DNA from: a virus
IMG/VR virus record: IMGVR_UViG_3300037427_000838
Location: 1 to 64,000 of that record
Length of the DNA stretch: 64,000 nt
Direction: 5' to 3' (one strand)
Shown here piece after piece: positions 52,088 to 59,865 of this stretch. Within the stretch, counting starts at the first letter, position 1. Every line of letters starts with the position of its first letter. The position numbers and the translations under genes are program-made. A model generated the notes under the pieces. That model made no database searches. It worked only from the letters and a program-made list of their open reading frames with translations, and had not been told where the DNA came from.

Positions 52088-52358
52088 AGATATCACAGTA
52101 TATACGAAACAAAATTGTGTATACTGTGTAAAGGCAAAGGCCTTGCTAAAAGGCCTTGGTCTAACTTATACGGAAAAAAGTTTAGAAACAGATTTTAATA
52201 ATGATCCTACAAAGTTAATTGAAGACATTGGTAAAAAAGTAAGAGCAATGCCTCAAATTAAAATAGAAGGTGAACTAGTCGGCGGATATAATCAACTAAT
52301 AGAATATTTTAACAATAAAGGTTTAGTAAATTTTAAAGGTGAGATTACACGTGACTAA
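52068..52358 (+). CDS. grx: glutaredoxin
   Basis: 96 residues. Active site CVYC (about 17-20), TVYTKQNC start, RAMPQIKI (cis-Pro) and VGGYNQL (glutathione-binding GG) are all present. Probably reduces the phage ribonucleotide reductase. Confidence 0.9.
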   Translation: MDKLVIKDITVYTKQNCVYCVKAKALLKGLGLTYTEKSLETDFNNDPTKLIEDIGKKVRAMPQIKIEGELVGGYNQLIEYFNNKGLVNFKGEITRD

Positions 52359-52848
52359 TGATAAAGATAAAAAAGGAAAGATAATTATATTTCCTGAAAA
52401 CAGAATTAAAAAGAAGATAACTCATCCACAGGAATCTCCATTTACAAAACGATTAAAAGAACAACAAACTAGAGAATTTGTTGAAGGTAGTGTAGATGAA
52501 ATTGGATTTGAATTATTAAGAAAATTTAGTGATATGGGATTAAGAACTAATAAAGAAACATTTACAAAAGACCTTGCGTTAGTTATTGATTGTATAAGAG
52601 GTTTAATCTATAGAGATTTTAATATGGCACACGCAGCTCAATTAATGGCAAATAAAATGGTATCAATCAAATTTAATAGAGGTGGTAAGGCAAGTGCCGC
52701 TAGAATAGACTATAATGATTTTATGAAGAAACCAAAAAGACCAAATGTTTTTAATAAAGAATTTAAAGAAGAGTTAAACGATTTACAAGATGGATCAGAT
52801 ATGTTTGAATCTGATATGGATTTAAATGGAGATGATGATAAAAAATAG
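52351..52848 (+). CDS. conserved phage protein, GTG start, 165 aa
   Basis: I place the start at GTG 52351 because AAAGGTGAG lies eight bases before it; an upstream GTG (52339) falls inside that site. Basic N-terminus, then a helical domain (EIGFELLRKFSDMGLR to CIRGLIYRDFNMAHAAQLMA) and an acidic tail. Resembles an unassigned family of cyanophage-like genomes. Overlaps glutaredoxin by eight bases. Confidence 0.65.
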   Translation: MTNDKDKKGKIIIFPENRIKKKITHPQESPFTKRLKEQQTREFVEGSVDEIGFELLRKFSDMGLRTNKETFTKDLALVIDCIRGLIYRDFNMAHAAQLMANKMVSIKFNRGGKASAARIDYNDFMKKPKRPNVFNKEFKEELNDLQDGSDMFESDMDLNGDDDKK

Positions 52849-52984
52849 TTTAATGATATTAGTAATGCTTACTTTTGTAGGTTGTGCAAAAGAAAAACCT
52901 ACACTCAATTCAATGGAGAAATTTTTTGATTGTTTAGGGGATAGTAGTAAGTGTGAGAAATTGAAGAATTCCGTGGAGGAATAG
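52832..52984 (+). CDS. small lipoprotein, 50 aa
   Basis: MMIKNSLMILVMLTFVGC: signal with lipobox at Cys 18, then about 32 residues with two more cysteines. Overlaps the previous gene by 17 bases. Too short for family recognition; may be a membrane-localised inhibitor. Confidence 0.6.
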   Translation: MMIKNSLMILVMLTFVGCAKEKPTLNSMEKFFDCLGDSSKCEKLKNSVEE

Positions 52985-53030
52985 TCCTATGCAGACTTTA
53001 AAAAGCAAAAATAAAGGAGGAAGAAACATT

Positions 53031-53324
53031 ATGTTTTTTTCAAAAAGTAAAGTTGCAACAGCAACTAAAGGCAGAAAAAGACTGTCTAAAACTCAAAAAG
53101 TAATAAACTTATTTGAGAAAGGTGAACCAGTTTCTTGGAAAGTTTTAAGAAACAGATACGACCTTATATCACCAAGAGCGATGGTTGACAAACTACGTTC
53201 AAAAGGTCATATGATTTATATTAATAAATCATCTTCAGGTACATCTTATAGATTGGGTACTCCTACAAAAGCTATTATAGCTGCTGGGATAACTAAACTA
53301 TACGGTACTGACTACGCATACTAA
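53031..53324 (+). CDS. winged-helix-like DNA-binding protein, 97 aa
   Basis: Start ATG 53031 with AAAGGAGG ten bases upstream. Basic start, then helix (SKTQKVINLFEKGEP), turn and recognition-type helix (SPRAMVDKLRSKGH), then a two-strand wing (MIYINKSSSGTSYRLG). Likely a small phage regulator. The next intergenic region carries a palindromic promoter that it or another factor could bind. Confidence 0.65.
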   Translation: MFFSKSKVATATKGRKRLSKTQKVINLFEKGEPVSWKVLRNRYDLISPRAMVDKLRSKGHMIYINKSSSGTSYRLGTPTKAIIAAGITKLYGTDYAY

Positions 53325-53352
53325 TGCGTTAATTGAATCGTAACCAATACGA

Positions 53353-53380
53353 TTGACACAGGCGACCATATATGTATAAA
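53353..53380 (+). promoter_or_regulatory. sigma70-like promoter inside inverted repeat
   Basis: TTGACA, 16 bases, TATAAA. Predicted start near 53387; AAAGGA precedes ATG 53409. Confidence 0.6.
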
Positions 53381-53393
53381 ATTCGCCTGTGTC
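53355..53393 (+). repeat. 11-bp perfect inverted repeat framing the promoter
   Basis: Arms GACACAGGCGA (53355-53365) and TCGCCTGTGTC (53383-53393) separated by 17 bases. The left arm contains most of the -35, the loop the -10, and the right arm the transcription start. May be a double operator or a terminator hairpin for the upstream gene (weak T-run after it). Confidence 0.7.
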
Positions 53394-53408
53394 TTAATAA
53401 AAGGAATT

Positions 53409-53744
53409 ATGAAAGAAGAAAAATTTATAAAATTAAACGATAAAATAAAAGCATTAAATTCAACAAGAGTATTTAAAAAGATTACACCTAAAGGTGATTT
53501 ATCTTGGTATATAAAATGGGTAGCAAGTTTAATGTTAATGATTGCAGTTTGCTTTAGAGCAGCTGACTTTAATCATATGTTTGATTTGTATTTTAGTTTT
53601 ATGGGAACAACTGGTTGGTTAGTAGTAGGATTTTTATGGCACGATAGAGCATTAATATTCTTAAATGCTGTATTATCAACAGTATTATTAATAGGTATAT
53701 TAAAAGAATTAACAACTTGTTCCACTTGTATGATACCATTATAA
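53409..53744 (+). CDS. membrane protein, 111 aa
   Basis: Two to three membrane helices (about 32-50, 58-75, 80-98), C-terminal TCSTC cysteine pair. A family of this type (short phage inner-membrane proteins) is common in marine phages; function unknown. Confidence 0.6.
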   Translation: MKEEKFIKLNDKIKALNSTRVFKKITPKGDLSWYIKWVASLMLMIAVCFRAADFNHMFDLYFSFMGTTGWLVVGFLWHDRALIFLNAVLSTVLLIGILKELTTCSTCMIPL

Positions 53745-53745
53745 T

Positions 53746-54630
53746 ATGAAAACAACTGATTTAACTCCAGTAGAAATTCACAATAAAATATATTATAAAA
53801 GGGATGATTATTATGCTCCCTATGGTAGAGATAATGTTAATGGTGGTAAGACAAGACAGGCAATTTGTTTGTTTGAAGAAGTAAAAGATGATATTGTAAA
53901 AAACCACAATGGTGGTGTAATAACAGGTTCATCTGTACATAGTCCACAAGCACCAATTATAGCTGCCGTTGCTCAAGACTTTGGTTTTAAATGTATTATA
54001 GGTGTAGGTGGTACAAAACCTAATACAATAGATAATCACCATATGATAAGATTATCAAGACACTATGGTGCTGATATTGAAAACGTTGCAGGTCACGGTA
54101 TGACTTCAGCGATAGACGCTAATATTAAAAGAAAATTAATATCTAAAAATGGTTATATGTTAATCAAGTTTGGTAATAGTGCTGCTACGAATCCAGAATC
54201 AATATTTGATAGTGTTGCTAATCAAGTTAAAAACATACCTGATAAGTTAGACAATATAGTAATTGCAGTAGGTAGTGGTATACAGTTTGCAGGTATAGTA
54301 AAAGGTATAGAGAAGTTTAAGAAAAAGGTAAAAAGAATTATAGGGGTCACCTTTGTTGACCGTAGTAAAAAGATTAATGAGTATTTAAATCAATTTAGTA
54401 ATCTTGAATCAGGATTTAAGAAGTATCAAGATTATGAAATGTACAAAACAACTTTACCATACGCAAAACCAGTATGGGAAGATGTGGGTAATGGCTTTAT
54501 TGACGATATATACGAAGGTAAAGCACATAAATGGATGAGAGAGAATATAGATACTACAAAAGAAAAGACGCTATTTTGGAGTATAGGGAGAAGATTAACA
54601 GCGGAACAGGTAGATAAGTTATATAAATAG
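53746..54630 (+). CDS. PLP-dependent ACC deaminase/D-cysteine desulfhydrase-like enzyme
   Basis: 294 residues of the fold-type II PLP family. YKRDDYYAPYGRDNVNGGK includes the PLP lysine (N-x-G-x-K), GSSVHSPQAPIIAAVA the ring-stacking part, and VIAVGSGIQFAGIVKGI the phosphate-binding loop. Family members act on 1-aminocyclopropane-carboxylate, D-cysteine or similar beta-substituted amino acids. The phage role may be nitrogen or sulfur scavenging; substrate not readable. Confidence 0.75.
   Translation: MKTTDLTPVEIHNKIYYKRDDYYAPYGRDNVNGGKTRQAICLFEEVKDDIVKNHNGGVITGSSVHSPQAPIIAAVAQDFGFKCIIGVGGTKPNTIDNHHMIRLSRHYGADIENVAGHGMTSAIDANIKRKLISKNGYMLIKFGNSAATNPESIFDSVANQVKNIPDKLDNIVIAVGSGIQFAGIVKGIEKFKKKVKRIIGVTFVDRSKKINEYLNQFSNLESGFKKYQDYEMYKTTLPYAKPVWEDVGNGFIDDIYEGKAHKWMRENIDTTKEKTLFWSIGRRLTAEQVDKLYK
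54622..54629 (+). promoter_or_regulatory. T4-type late promoter
   Basis: Exact TATAAATA covering the stop codon of the preceding gene, 35 bases before ATG 54665, with TTGGAG as ribosome-binding site. Confidence 0.65.
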
Positions 54631-54664
54631 ATATAATGATTAATATTAAAAATTGGAGTATAAA

Positions 54665-55189
54665 ATGGCAGAAGAACCAAAACAACATCCATCATTAATG
54701 AGTAAGTCTTCTATGCAAGCAATGTCAGCTACGGCTGGTTCAGGTGACTTGTTATTTTCAGAAGTCTTAACTAAAGTAAATAACGCAAAAGATAAAGCTA
54801 AAAAGATAGAGGTCTTAAAAAGATACGACCATCCATCTTTAAGAATGCTTTTAAAAGGATCGTTTGATCCTAGCATTGAGTGGGAATTACCAGAAGGTAC
54901 ACCACCTTTTATGGAAAATCCAGCACCGAAAGGTACTGAGCATACAATCCTTAAAACTGAAGCAAAACGTTTGTGGCATTTTATTAAAGGCGCAGATACT
55001 AAAACTACAAAAACTCAAAAAGAAACTTTGTTTATCCAAATGTTAGAAGGATTACATAGTGATGAAGCAAGACTCTTGCTTAATGTAAAAGATAAAACTT
55101 TACATAGAGCATATAAAGGGTTAAGTGATTCTGTAGTAAAAGAATCTTTCGGATGGAACGAATTGTATCAAAAATTAGAACAAAAATAG
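54665..55189 (+). CDS. DUF6433-like conserved phage protein, probable late
   Basis: 174 residues from ATG 54665 (GGAG at proper distance; ATG 54653 lies before it). Begins MAEEPKQHPSLMSKSS. Soluble, helical, with KLEVLKRYDHPSLRMLLKG-like core (IEVLKRYDHPSLRMLL) that I recall from a conserved cyanophage family. Own late promoter and terminator. Possibly a virion or DNA-associated protein. Confidence 0.7.
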   Translation: MAEEPKQHPSLMSKSSMQAMSATAGSGDLLFSEVLTKVNNAKDKAKKIEVLKRYDHPSLRMLLKGSFDPSIEWELPEGTPPFMENPAPKGTEHTILKTEAKRLWHFIKGADTKTTKTQKETLFIQMLEGLHSDEARLLLNVKDKTLHRAYKGLSDSVVKESFGWNELYQKLEQK

Positions 55190-55204
55190 AACACTTTGTT
55201 AAAA

Positions 55205-55225
55205 AACCCTTATAAAACAAGGGTT
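55205..55225 (+). terminator. hairpin terminator
   Basis: Stem AACCCTT/AAGGGTT (seven pairs), seven-base loop, followed by ATTTGTGCTT. Sits directly upstream of the next promoter. Confidence 0.7.
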
Positions 55226-55233
55226 ATTTGTGC

Positions 55234-55262
55234 TTGACTTTCCTTGTGGATTTGTGTATAAT
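55234..55262 (+). promoter_or_regulatory. sigma70-like promoter, near consensus
   Basis: TTGACT, 17 bases, TATAAT. Leader of about 34 bases with TAGGAGAG before ATG 55303. Confidence 0.85.
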
Positions 55263-55302
55263 AAACACATATAAACAATAAATATTAGGAGAGAAATATA
55301 TT

Positions 55303-55632
55303 ATGAAAAAAGTGATGTTTATTATATTATTGAATTTAGCCCTATGGTTTGGATTAACAAGTCTATCCAATGTAGCTAATGCAAATGATTATAACAAAGC
55401 AGTTATTGGCCACGTTATCAAATCAAGTATTGATAAAACCAATGTAGATACAACTGCTTTAATGGAGCAAGAACTACATAGGTTAGTATACGTTATGATA
55501 AATGAGTTTAGTGGCGTATTACAATCACACCTACCAAATATACTAGAAGGTCTTGCTAGTGAAATCAGACAACAAAATGATAAAGAGTTTAAATGTGCTC
55601 TTTTAAAAGGTAGTAACTATGAGTGTAATTGA
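55303..55632 (+). CDS. secreted protein, 109 aa
   Basis: Signal peptide (cut after about NANA, 28). Mature part about 80 residues, helical, two cysteines near the end (about 98 and 108). Behind a strong early promoter, so probably abundant early in infection; role unknown. Confidence 0.7.
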   Translation: MKKVMFIILLNLALWFGLTSLSNVANANDYNKAVIGHVIKSSIDKTNVDTTALMEQELHRLVYVMINEFSGVLQSHLPNILEGLASEIRQQNDKEFKCALLKGSNYECN

Positions 55633-55813
55633 AAACATAGTTAATACCTTGAACTGGATATATCAATATGTTCCTAAAGAACTATTGATTATAATTTTAT
55701 CAAGTTTAGTAATGTTTATTTTTTTAGAAATAGGAGATAGAAAAAGGAAAAAGCAATGGCTAAAAGAGTTAGAACCAAAACCAGTAAAAGGCAGAAAGTC
55801 AAAAAAAGACTAA
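55619..55813 (+). CDS. small membrane protein, 64 aa
   Basis: Single helix (LLIIILSSLVMFIFLEIG) flanked by an amphipathic N-terminus and a very basic tail (GRKSKKD). Overlaps both neighbours. Confidence 0.6.
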   Translation: MSVIENIVNTLNWIYQYVPKELLIIILSSLVMFIFLEIGDRKRKKQWLKELEPKPVKGRKSKKD

Positions 55814-56193
55814 AGATGGAATTGGCCGAAGTGAAAACTCGTAAGTATAAAACTACATTTAAAGATATTAAAAAGTATTTTAAACTTATTAATAAACACG
55901 TATTTGATGGTAAACTATCTCCGTTTAATGATATTAAAATTAAACAAATAAAGGATAGAGAATATCCTAGAGTGTGGGGTCAAGTTGTTATTAATGACCA
56001 AGAAAGAAAAGGAACTAGAAACTACGTATTAGAAATGATACCTAGTTATAAGAATAAAAAAGAATTTGTGGACACATTAGGACACGAAATGATACACCTG
56101 TTTCAAATGAGTAATTTAGGGGATACAGGAAATCATAATGATATGTTTTATAGCTTTAGACCTAAACTGAATGCTATAGGATTAGATATATAA
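55756..56193 (+). CDS. SprT-like zinc metalloprotease
   Basis: 145 residues; basic start, then NKHVFDGKLSPFNDI, LGHEMIHLFQM (HExxH zinc motif, about 110-120) and a downstream His in GNHNDMFY. Architecture of SprT/Spartan domains, which in cells cut DNA-protein crosslinks. Start overlaps the preceding gene by 58 bases; a later ATG (55816) is an alternative. Confidence 0.8.
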   Translation: MAKRVRTKTSKRQKVKKRLKMELAEVKTRKYKTTFKDIKKYFKLINKHVFDGKLSPFNDIKIKQIKDREYPRVWGQVVINDQERKGTRNYVLEMIPSYKNKKEFVDTLGHEMIHLFQMSNLGDTGNHNDMFYSFRPKLNAIGLDI

Positions 56194-56210
56194 TAAAAAA
56201 AGGATATATT

Positions 56211-56492
56211 ATGGGTGAGGTGAGAAAGACAAAAGAACTAGACCACTATTTAAAGAGAATAATCTTAAAAGTTCCAGACAAAATTCAACAGTTTATAGAT
56301 AATGCAGACGGTGAATTCTCTATGACTTATTATACTGGAGATTGGTCAAAAGACATATATGATAACTTTACTGAATTACAAGCAGAAAAGATATTTAAAA
56401 GTATGGCTAAATTTCAAAACAAAATAAGTTTTGTTCAAAAGAAAAATCAACCATCAATCGGTGGTTATGAGTACAAAGTAGCGAGGTTTTAA
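56211..56492 (+). CDS. hypothetical protein, 93 aa
   Basis: Begins MGEVRKTKELDHYLKR; soluble, alpha/beta. Overlaps the next ATG by one base. Not recognised. Confidence 0.6.
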   Translation: MGEVRKTKELDHYLKRIILKVPDKIQQFIDNADGEFSMTYYTGDWSKDIYDNFTELQAEKIFKSMAKFQNKISFVQKKNQPSIGGYEYKVARF

Positions 56493-57184
56493 TGAAACTG
56501 AAACCAAGTACATCTAATTTTTTCAAAAAAGCATATTGGTGGTTTAAAGCAACATTATTAGTTGTTGCAATATCAACTATAACATATGGTATAGGAACAT
56601 TTACACCTAATCCTATTGCAGTTAAACAAGCAACAGAAGAAGTTAGAATAGAACACGCTGAATGGGCAGAAAAATTAGGATTAAATGAACCTAGTTTTGA
56701 ATATACAAACTCAAAAGAATTTATAATAGAACTTAACAAGTGTGTTGATTTTTTAAATTATCATACACCACCAAGTAAAAGAGTACCTATTCAAATGGTG
56801 ACAGCACAAGCCGCTTTAGAGAGTGCTTGGGGTAAGAGTAGATTTGCTGTAGAAGCAAATAACTTATTTGGTATTAGAGTATTTAAAAGTACTAAAAAAC
56901 ATTTATTACCACAAGGTGTTGATAAGTGGCCAGGTTGGGGTGTTAGAGTATTTGAAACAAAATGTAATAGTGTAAAAGAATACATAAGATTATTAAATGA
57001 ACACCCAGCATATAAAGAATTTAGAGAGTTAAGAGCAAAATTATTACAAGACGGTGAATTACTAGACGCAAAAGCATTAGTAAAAACTTTAGATAAGTTT
57101 TCTACTACAGAAGATTATGACCAAAGAGTTATTAATATAATGGGTAAAGTAGAAAAAGTATTAAACGATATTAAAGAGGAATAA
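56492..57184 (+). CDS. membrane-anchored glucosaminidase (Bax-like), putative endolysin
   Basis: 230 residues. N-terminal hydrophobic helix (about 17-37) as signal anchor; glucosaminidase domain with IQMVTAQAALESAWGKSRFA (catalytic Glu in ALESAWG), NNLFGIRVF and YDQRVINIM. Cleaves the glycan strand of peptidoglycan; the anchor could hold it inactive until membrane collapse, as in SAR endolysins. Followed at once by a multi-helix membrane protein. Confidence 0.8.
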   Translation: MKLKPSTSNFFKKAYWWFKATLLVVAISTITYGIGTFTPNPIAVKQATEEVRIEHAEWAEKLGLNEPSFEYTNSKEFIIELNKCVDFLNYHTPPSKRVPIQMVTAQAALESAWGKSRFAVEANNLFGIRVFKSTKKHLLPQGVDKWPGWGVRVFETKCNSVKEYIRLLNEHPAYKEFRELRAKLLQDGELLDAKALVKTLDKFSTTEDYDQRVINIMGKVEKVLNDIKEE

Positions 57185-58239
57185 TGAGAAATTTGTTTTT
57201 CATTTTAGTAGTACTGTTAAGTGCCATATCTATATCAGGTATAGCAGCTGCATATAGTATTATAGGACTAGCAACTCTTTTTGCTGGTGCGAAGATAGCA
57301 ATTATTGCTATGGGTACTTCATTAGAAGTTGGTAAGTTAGTTGCCGCCAGTTGGTTATATCATAACTGGAAGAATCCAAATCTACCACAATCAATAAAAG
57401 GATATTTAACAACGTCTGTTATTGTATTAGTATTTGTAACTAGTATGGGTATCTTTGGTTTTCTATCAAAGGCACACCTAGACCAAGTAAGACCTACGAG
57501 TGATAATAATGTACAGATACAATTAATAGATAGACAGATTATACAAGAAAACGTTGTTATAGATAGAGCAGAAAATACATTAAACTTATTAGATAAAGCA
57601 TTAGAGGTATATATAGATAAGGAATATGTTAGTAGAGGACTAAAAGAACGTAAGAAACAAAAAGAAGAAAGAGATTTTTTAAATAATGAAATAAGAGTTG
57701 CAATGGATAAGATTGCAAAATTGACATTAGATAAAGGTAATATAGAACTAGAACAATTAAAGATAGAAGCAGATGTAGGTCCACTTAAATATGTTGCAGA
57801 ATTAATATATGGTGATGAAGCAAAAGAACATTTTGATAAAGCAGTTAGATGGATTATCATTGTATTAATATTTGTATTTGATCCATTAGCAGTATTATTA
57901 TTGATTGCCGCTAATATATCATTAAGAGAAAGAAAATTAGCAAATGAAGCGAAAAGTAAGAAAAAAGAAAAAGAAGTCAATTGGCAAAGGGAAGCGACTA
58001 GAGCGAAAACTATATCGCAAGGTCTCCGAGATAAGCAAAAGTTTTACAAAACATTTTTTGCAAAACTAGGTAAGAGAGATTTAAAGAATAGAGATTATGA
58101 AGAGTTTTTTAAGAGTATGGGTACAGAAGAGTTAATGAAACTAGGTTTGGATCCAGATGAAATACGAATCAAACTAGACCAGATAATGGAATGGAATGAA
58201 AAACCAAAAAACTATTTAGAGCCAGGAGTTAAGAAATGA
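57184..58239 (+). CDS. multi-helix membrane protein with coiled-coil loop, 351 aa
   Basis: About four membrane helices: three in residues 5-97 and one at about 222-245, with a coiled coil between (105-205) and a charged cytoplasmic tail. Conserved type in cyanophage-like genomes. May form a membrane platform; neighbouring lysis enzyme hints at envelope function. No enzymatic motif. Confidence 0.7.
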   Translation: MRNLFFILVVLLSAISISGIAAAYSIIGLATLFAGAKIAIIAMGTSLEVGKLVAASWLYHNWKNPNLPQSIKGYLTTSVIVLVFVTSMGIFGFLSKAHLDQVRPTSDNNVQIQLIDRQIIQENVVIDRAENTLNLLDKALEVYIDKEYVSRGLKERKKQKEERDFLNNEIRVAMDKIAKLTLDKGNIELEQLKIEADVGPLKYVAELIYGDEAKEHFDKAVRWIIIVLIFVFDPLAVLLLIAANISLRERKLANEAKSKKKEKEVNWQREATRAKTISQGLRDKQKFYKTFFAKLGKRDLKNRDYEEFFKSMGTEELMKLGLDPDEIRIKLDQIMEWNEKPKNYLEPGVKK

Positions 58240-58631
58240 AAATAATAGACTGGCATAAAGAAAGAATAGAGTGGTTTAAGAAAAAAACTGGTTGTTCTAC
58301 TTATGGAGTATATTGGATATCTTTTATTAAAGGTATTATGATTGGTGCAGTTATTATGTTATTAACAGGTTGTGGTACAGCACCTGCTTGGTTAGCAACT
58401 AGTACTGGTTCTTATTCACAATATAAGGTAACTTCACTTGTTAAAACAGGTACAGACTTGGCATTATCAGCTGCCGATTTACCTACAACTAACGATTGGG
58501 CGTTATCAAAGATAACAGGTTATGATTGTAAAGTAACTAGAGCTATTAAAGAAGGAGTTGAGTATATTTGTAAGAACGTAGAAATACACGCCCCTACAAA
58601 TACTACCATTGACAAAGATGATAAAAAATGA
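58236..58631 (+). CDS. membrane-anchored or lipoprotein-like protein, 131 aa
   Basis: Cytoplasmic start of about 28 residues, helix (ISFIKGIMIGAVIMLLTGC) ending in a lipobox-like LTGC (about 44-47), then a mature part with two cysteines. A long N-region before a lipobox is unusual; it may be a simple anchor. Confidence 0.6.
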   Translation: MKIIDWHKERIEWFKKKTGCSTYGVYWISFIKGIMIGAVIMLLTGCGTAPAWLATSTGSYSQYKVTSLVKTGTDLALSAADLPTTNDWALSKITGYDCKVTRAIKEGVEYICKNVEIHAPTNTTIDKDDKK

Positions 58632-58644
58632 TATTATGATACTT

Positions 58645-58809
58645 ATGAATACACACTTATACGCTTGCCCTAGATGTGCTGATGTTTTAATTAAAAAAGC
58701 AGAAAAAGCATTAGATAGGTCACAAACAGAATGGTCAAAGAACTTTTGGCACGGAGTATGGCAGAAGTTAAGGGCTAAATATCAACCAGAAAAGGTAACA
58801 TATCATTAA
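58645..58809 (+). CDS. small CxxC protein, 54 aa
   Basis: Chosen start ATG 58645 (MNTHLYACPRCADVL); upstream in-frame ATGs exist and no ribosome-binding site decides. CPRC near residues 8-11 may bind metal. Basic, helical. Not recognised. Confidence 0.45.
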   Translation: MNTHLYACPRCADVLIKKAEKALDRSQTEWSKNFWHGVWQKLRAKYQPEKVTYH

Positions 58810-59003
58810 TGAAACAATTAATAATAGACGCAGTTAAACAACACGCTGAAGGTAATATTGCAAAGTCAAAAGCAAACATACAGGTATTTTTAAATAATCC
58901 TGTTGGTGTTGCAACGCATATGGATTCAGTTGAAACAGTTGTTAAAGAATTAAAAGTCATTGCAGATAATAAAGAAATTATTGAAACTCTAAAGGACATT
59001 TAA
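58809..59003 (+). CDS. conserved small helical protein, 64 aa
   Basis: Begins MKQLIIDAVKQHAEGNI; repeated helical pattern with NPVGVATHMD in the middle. I recall similar short proteins in cyanophages without function. One-base overlap with the previous gene. Confidence 0.65.
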   Translation: MKQLIIDAVKQHAEGNIAKSKANIQVFLNNPVGVATHMDSVETVVKELKVIADNKEIIETLKDI

Positions 59004-59008
59004 AATAT

Positions 59009-59581
59009 ATGTTAAATTATGTTTTAAATGGTGGAATAGTAACTCTTCCAGGTTTTTTCCCAGCAGACAAATATTGGGAAATTAAAAAAGATTTAGATAA
59101 TTTACAATGGCGTGAATCACATCAACCATTTAAAAATCATTATGGAAATAGATTACAGGCGTTTCCTTGTTATGAAAGTCCATATGATAAAGAGAACGAT
59201 TTTACTATAAACAAGATAGAAAGTATTTTACAAAATAAAATTACTGATTTCAAGACACTTGCTAGAAAAATTGTATTGAGTGAGATAAAACAATCTCCAC
59301 AAAACTTTGGTAAATATGGTTTCATACATAGAGATACTTCTATAGAAGATAAAGAACCTTTAATAGCAGCAGTTATGTATTTTGACCAAGCATATGATGG
59401 TGGTACGGCATTTTTTCATACTCAAATGGAGAAAACACCAGACATATATATAAGTGCTATTCCAAATAGATTGGTTTTATATAGTGGTGCTAACCAACAC
59501 GCACCTTGTTTAGATTATACTTTTAAAGAAAGAAAAACAATATCTTACTTTTTTAGATTACAGAAAAAAGATGACAAGTAA
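59009..59581 (+). CDS. 2OG-Fe(II) oxygenase family protein
   Basis: 190 residues. FIHRDTSIEDKEPLIAAVMY supplies HxD-type iron ligands (His about 109, Asp about 111), GGTAFFHTQ and ANQHAPCLDYTF the distal His, and RKTISYFFRL the 2OG arginine. Fourth member of the superfamily in the window, of a different subfamily from those at 4.3 and 45.7 kb. Confidence 0.8.
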   Translation: MLNYVLNGGIVTLPGFFPADKYWEIKKDLDNLQWRESHQPFKNHYGNRLQAFPCYESPYDKENDFTINKIESILQNKITDFKTLARKIVLSEIKQSPQNFGKYGFIHRDTSIEDKEPLIAAVMYFDQAYDGGTAFFHTQMEKTPDIYISAIPNRLVLYSGANQHAPCLDYTFKERKTISYFFRLQKKDDK

Positions 59582-59738
59582 AAAGAATATGACAACTAAT
59601 AGAACTCCTAGACGAATTGATAGAAGTGCTGGAGGTAGAAGCAAAGGTGTAATTGCTCCTATGTTAAAGAAATACTTTGCACCAAAAAATGAAGATGAAT
59701 ATAACAAATTGAAAAAGAAATATGAAGTTAAAAATTAA
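59571..59738 (+). CDS. small basic protein, 55 aa
   Basis: Begins MTSKKNMTTNRTPRRIDRSA. Very basic and Gly/Arg-rich at first, helical at the end. Overlaps the previous gene by 11 bases and the next by 17. Not recognised. Confidence 0.5.
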   Translation: MTSKKNMTTNRTPRRIDRSAGGRSKGVIAPMLKKYFAPKNEDEYNKLKKKYEVKN

Positions 59739-59865
59739 AAAATCAGAATATCAAGATATAGCTGATTGTATTCTAATGGAACAAGTATCTGCTCCTGAAA
59801 TAGTGGAGTTATTTGAAGACAAAGGTTTTTATAAGTGGTACAAGAAGAGATATCTTAATGCCTAG
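59722..59865 (+). CDS. small hypothetical protein, 47 aa
   Basis: Begins MKLKIKKSEYQDIADCI. Helical, mixed charge. Overlaps both neighbours, consistent with coupling. Not recognised. Confidence 0.5.
   Translation: MKLKIKKSEYQDIADCILMEQVSAPEIVELFEDKGFYKWYKKRYLNA

Noticed and set aside
52128-52165. Repeated AAGGCC hairpin
   Set aside because: Lies within the glutaredoxin reading frame and encodes conserved residues; no sign of a separate function.
57360-57980. 206-residue open frame on the minus strand
   Set aside because: It is antisense to a well-supported membrane-protein gene, is Ser/Asn/Ile-rich as expected from the complement of Lys/Asp/Glu codons, and has no ribosome-binding site.
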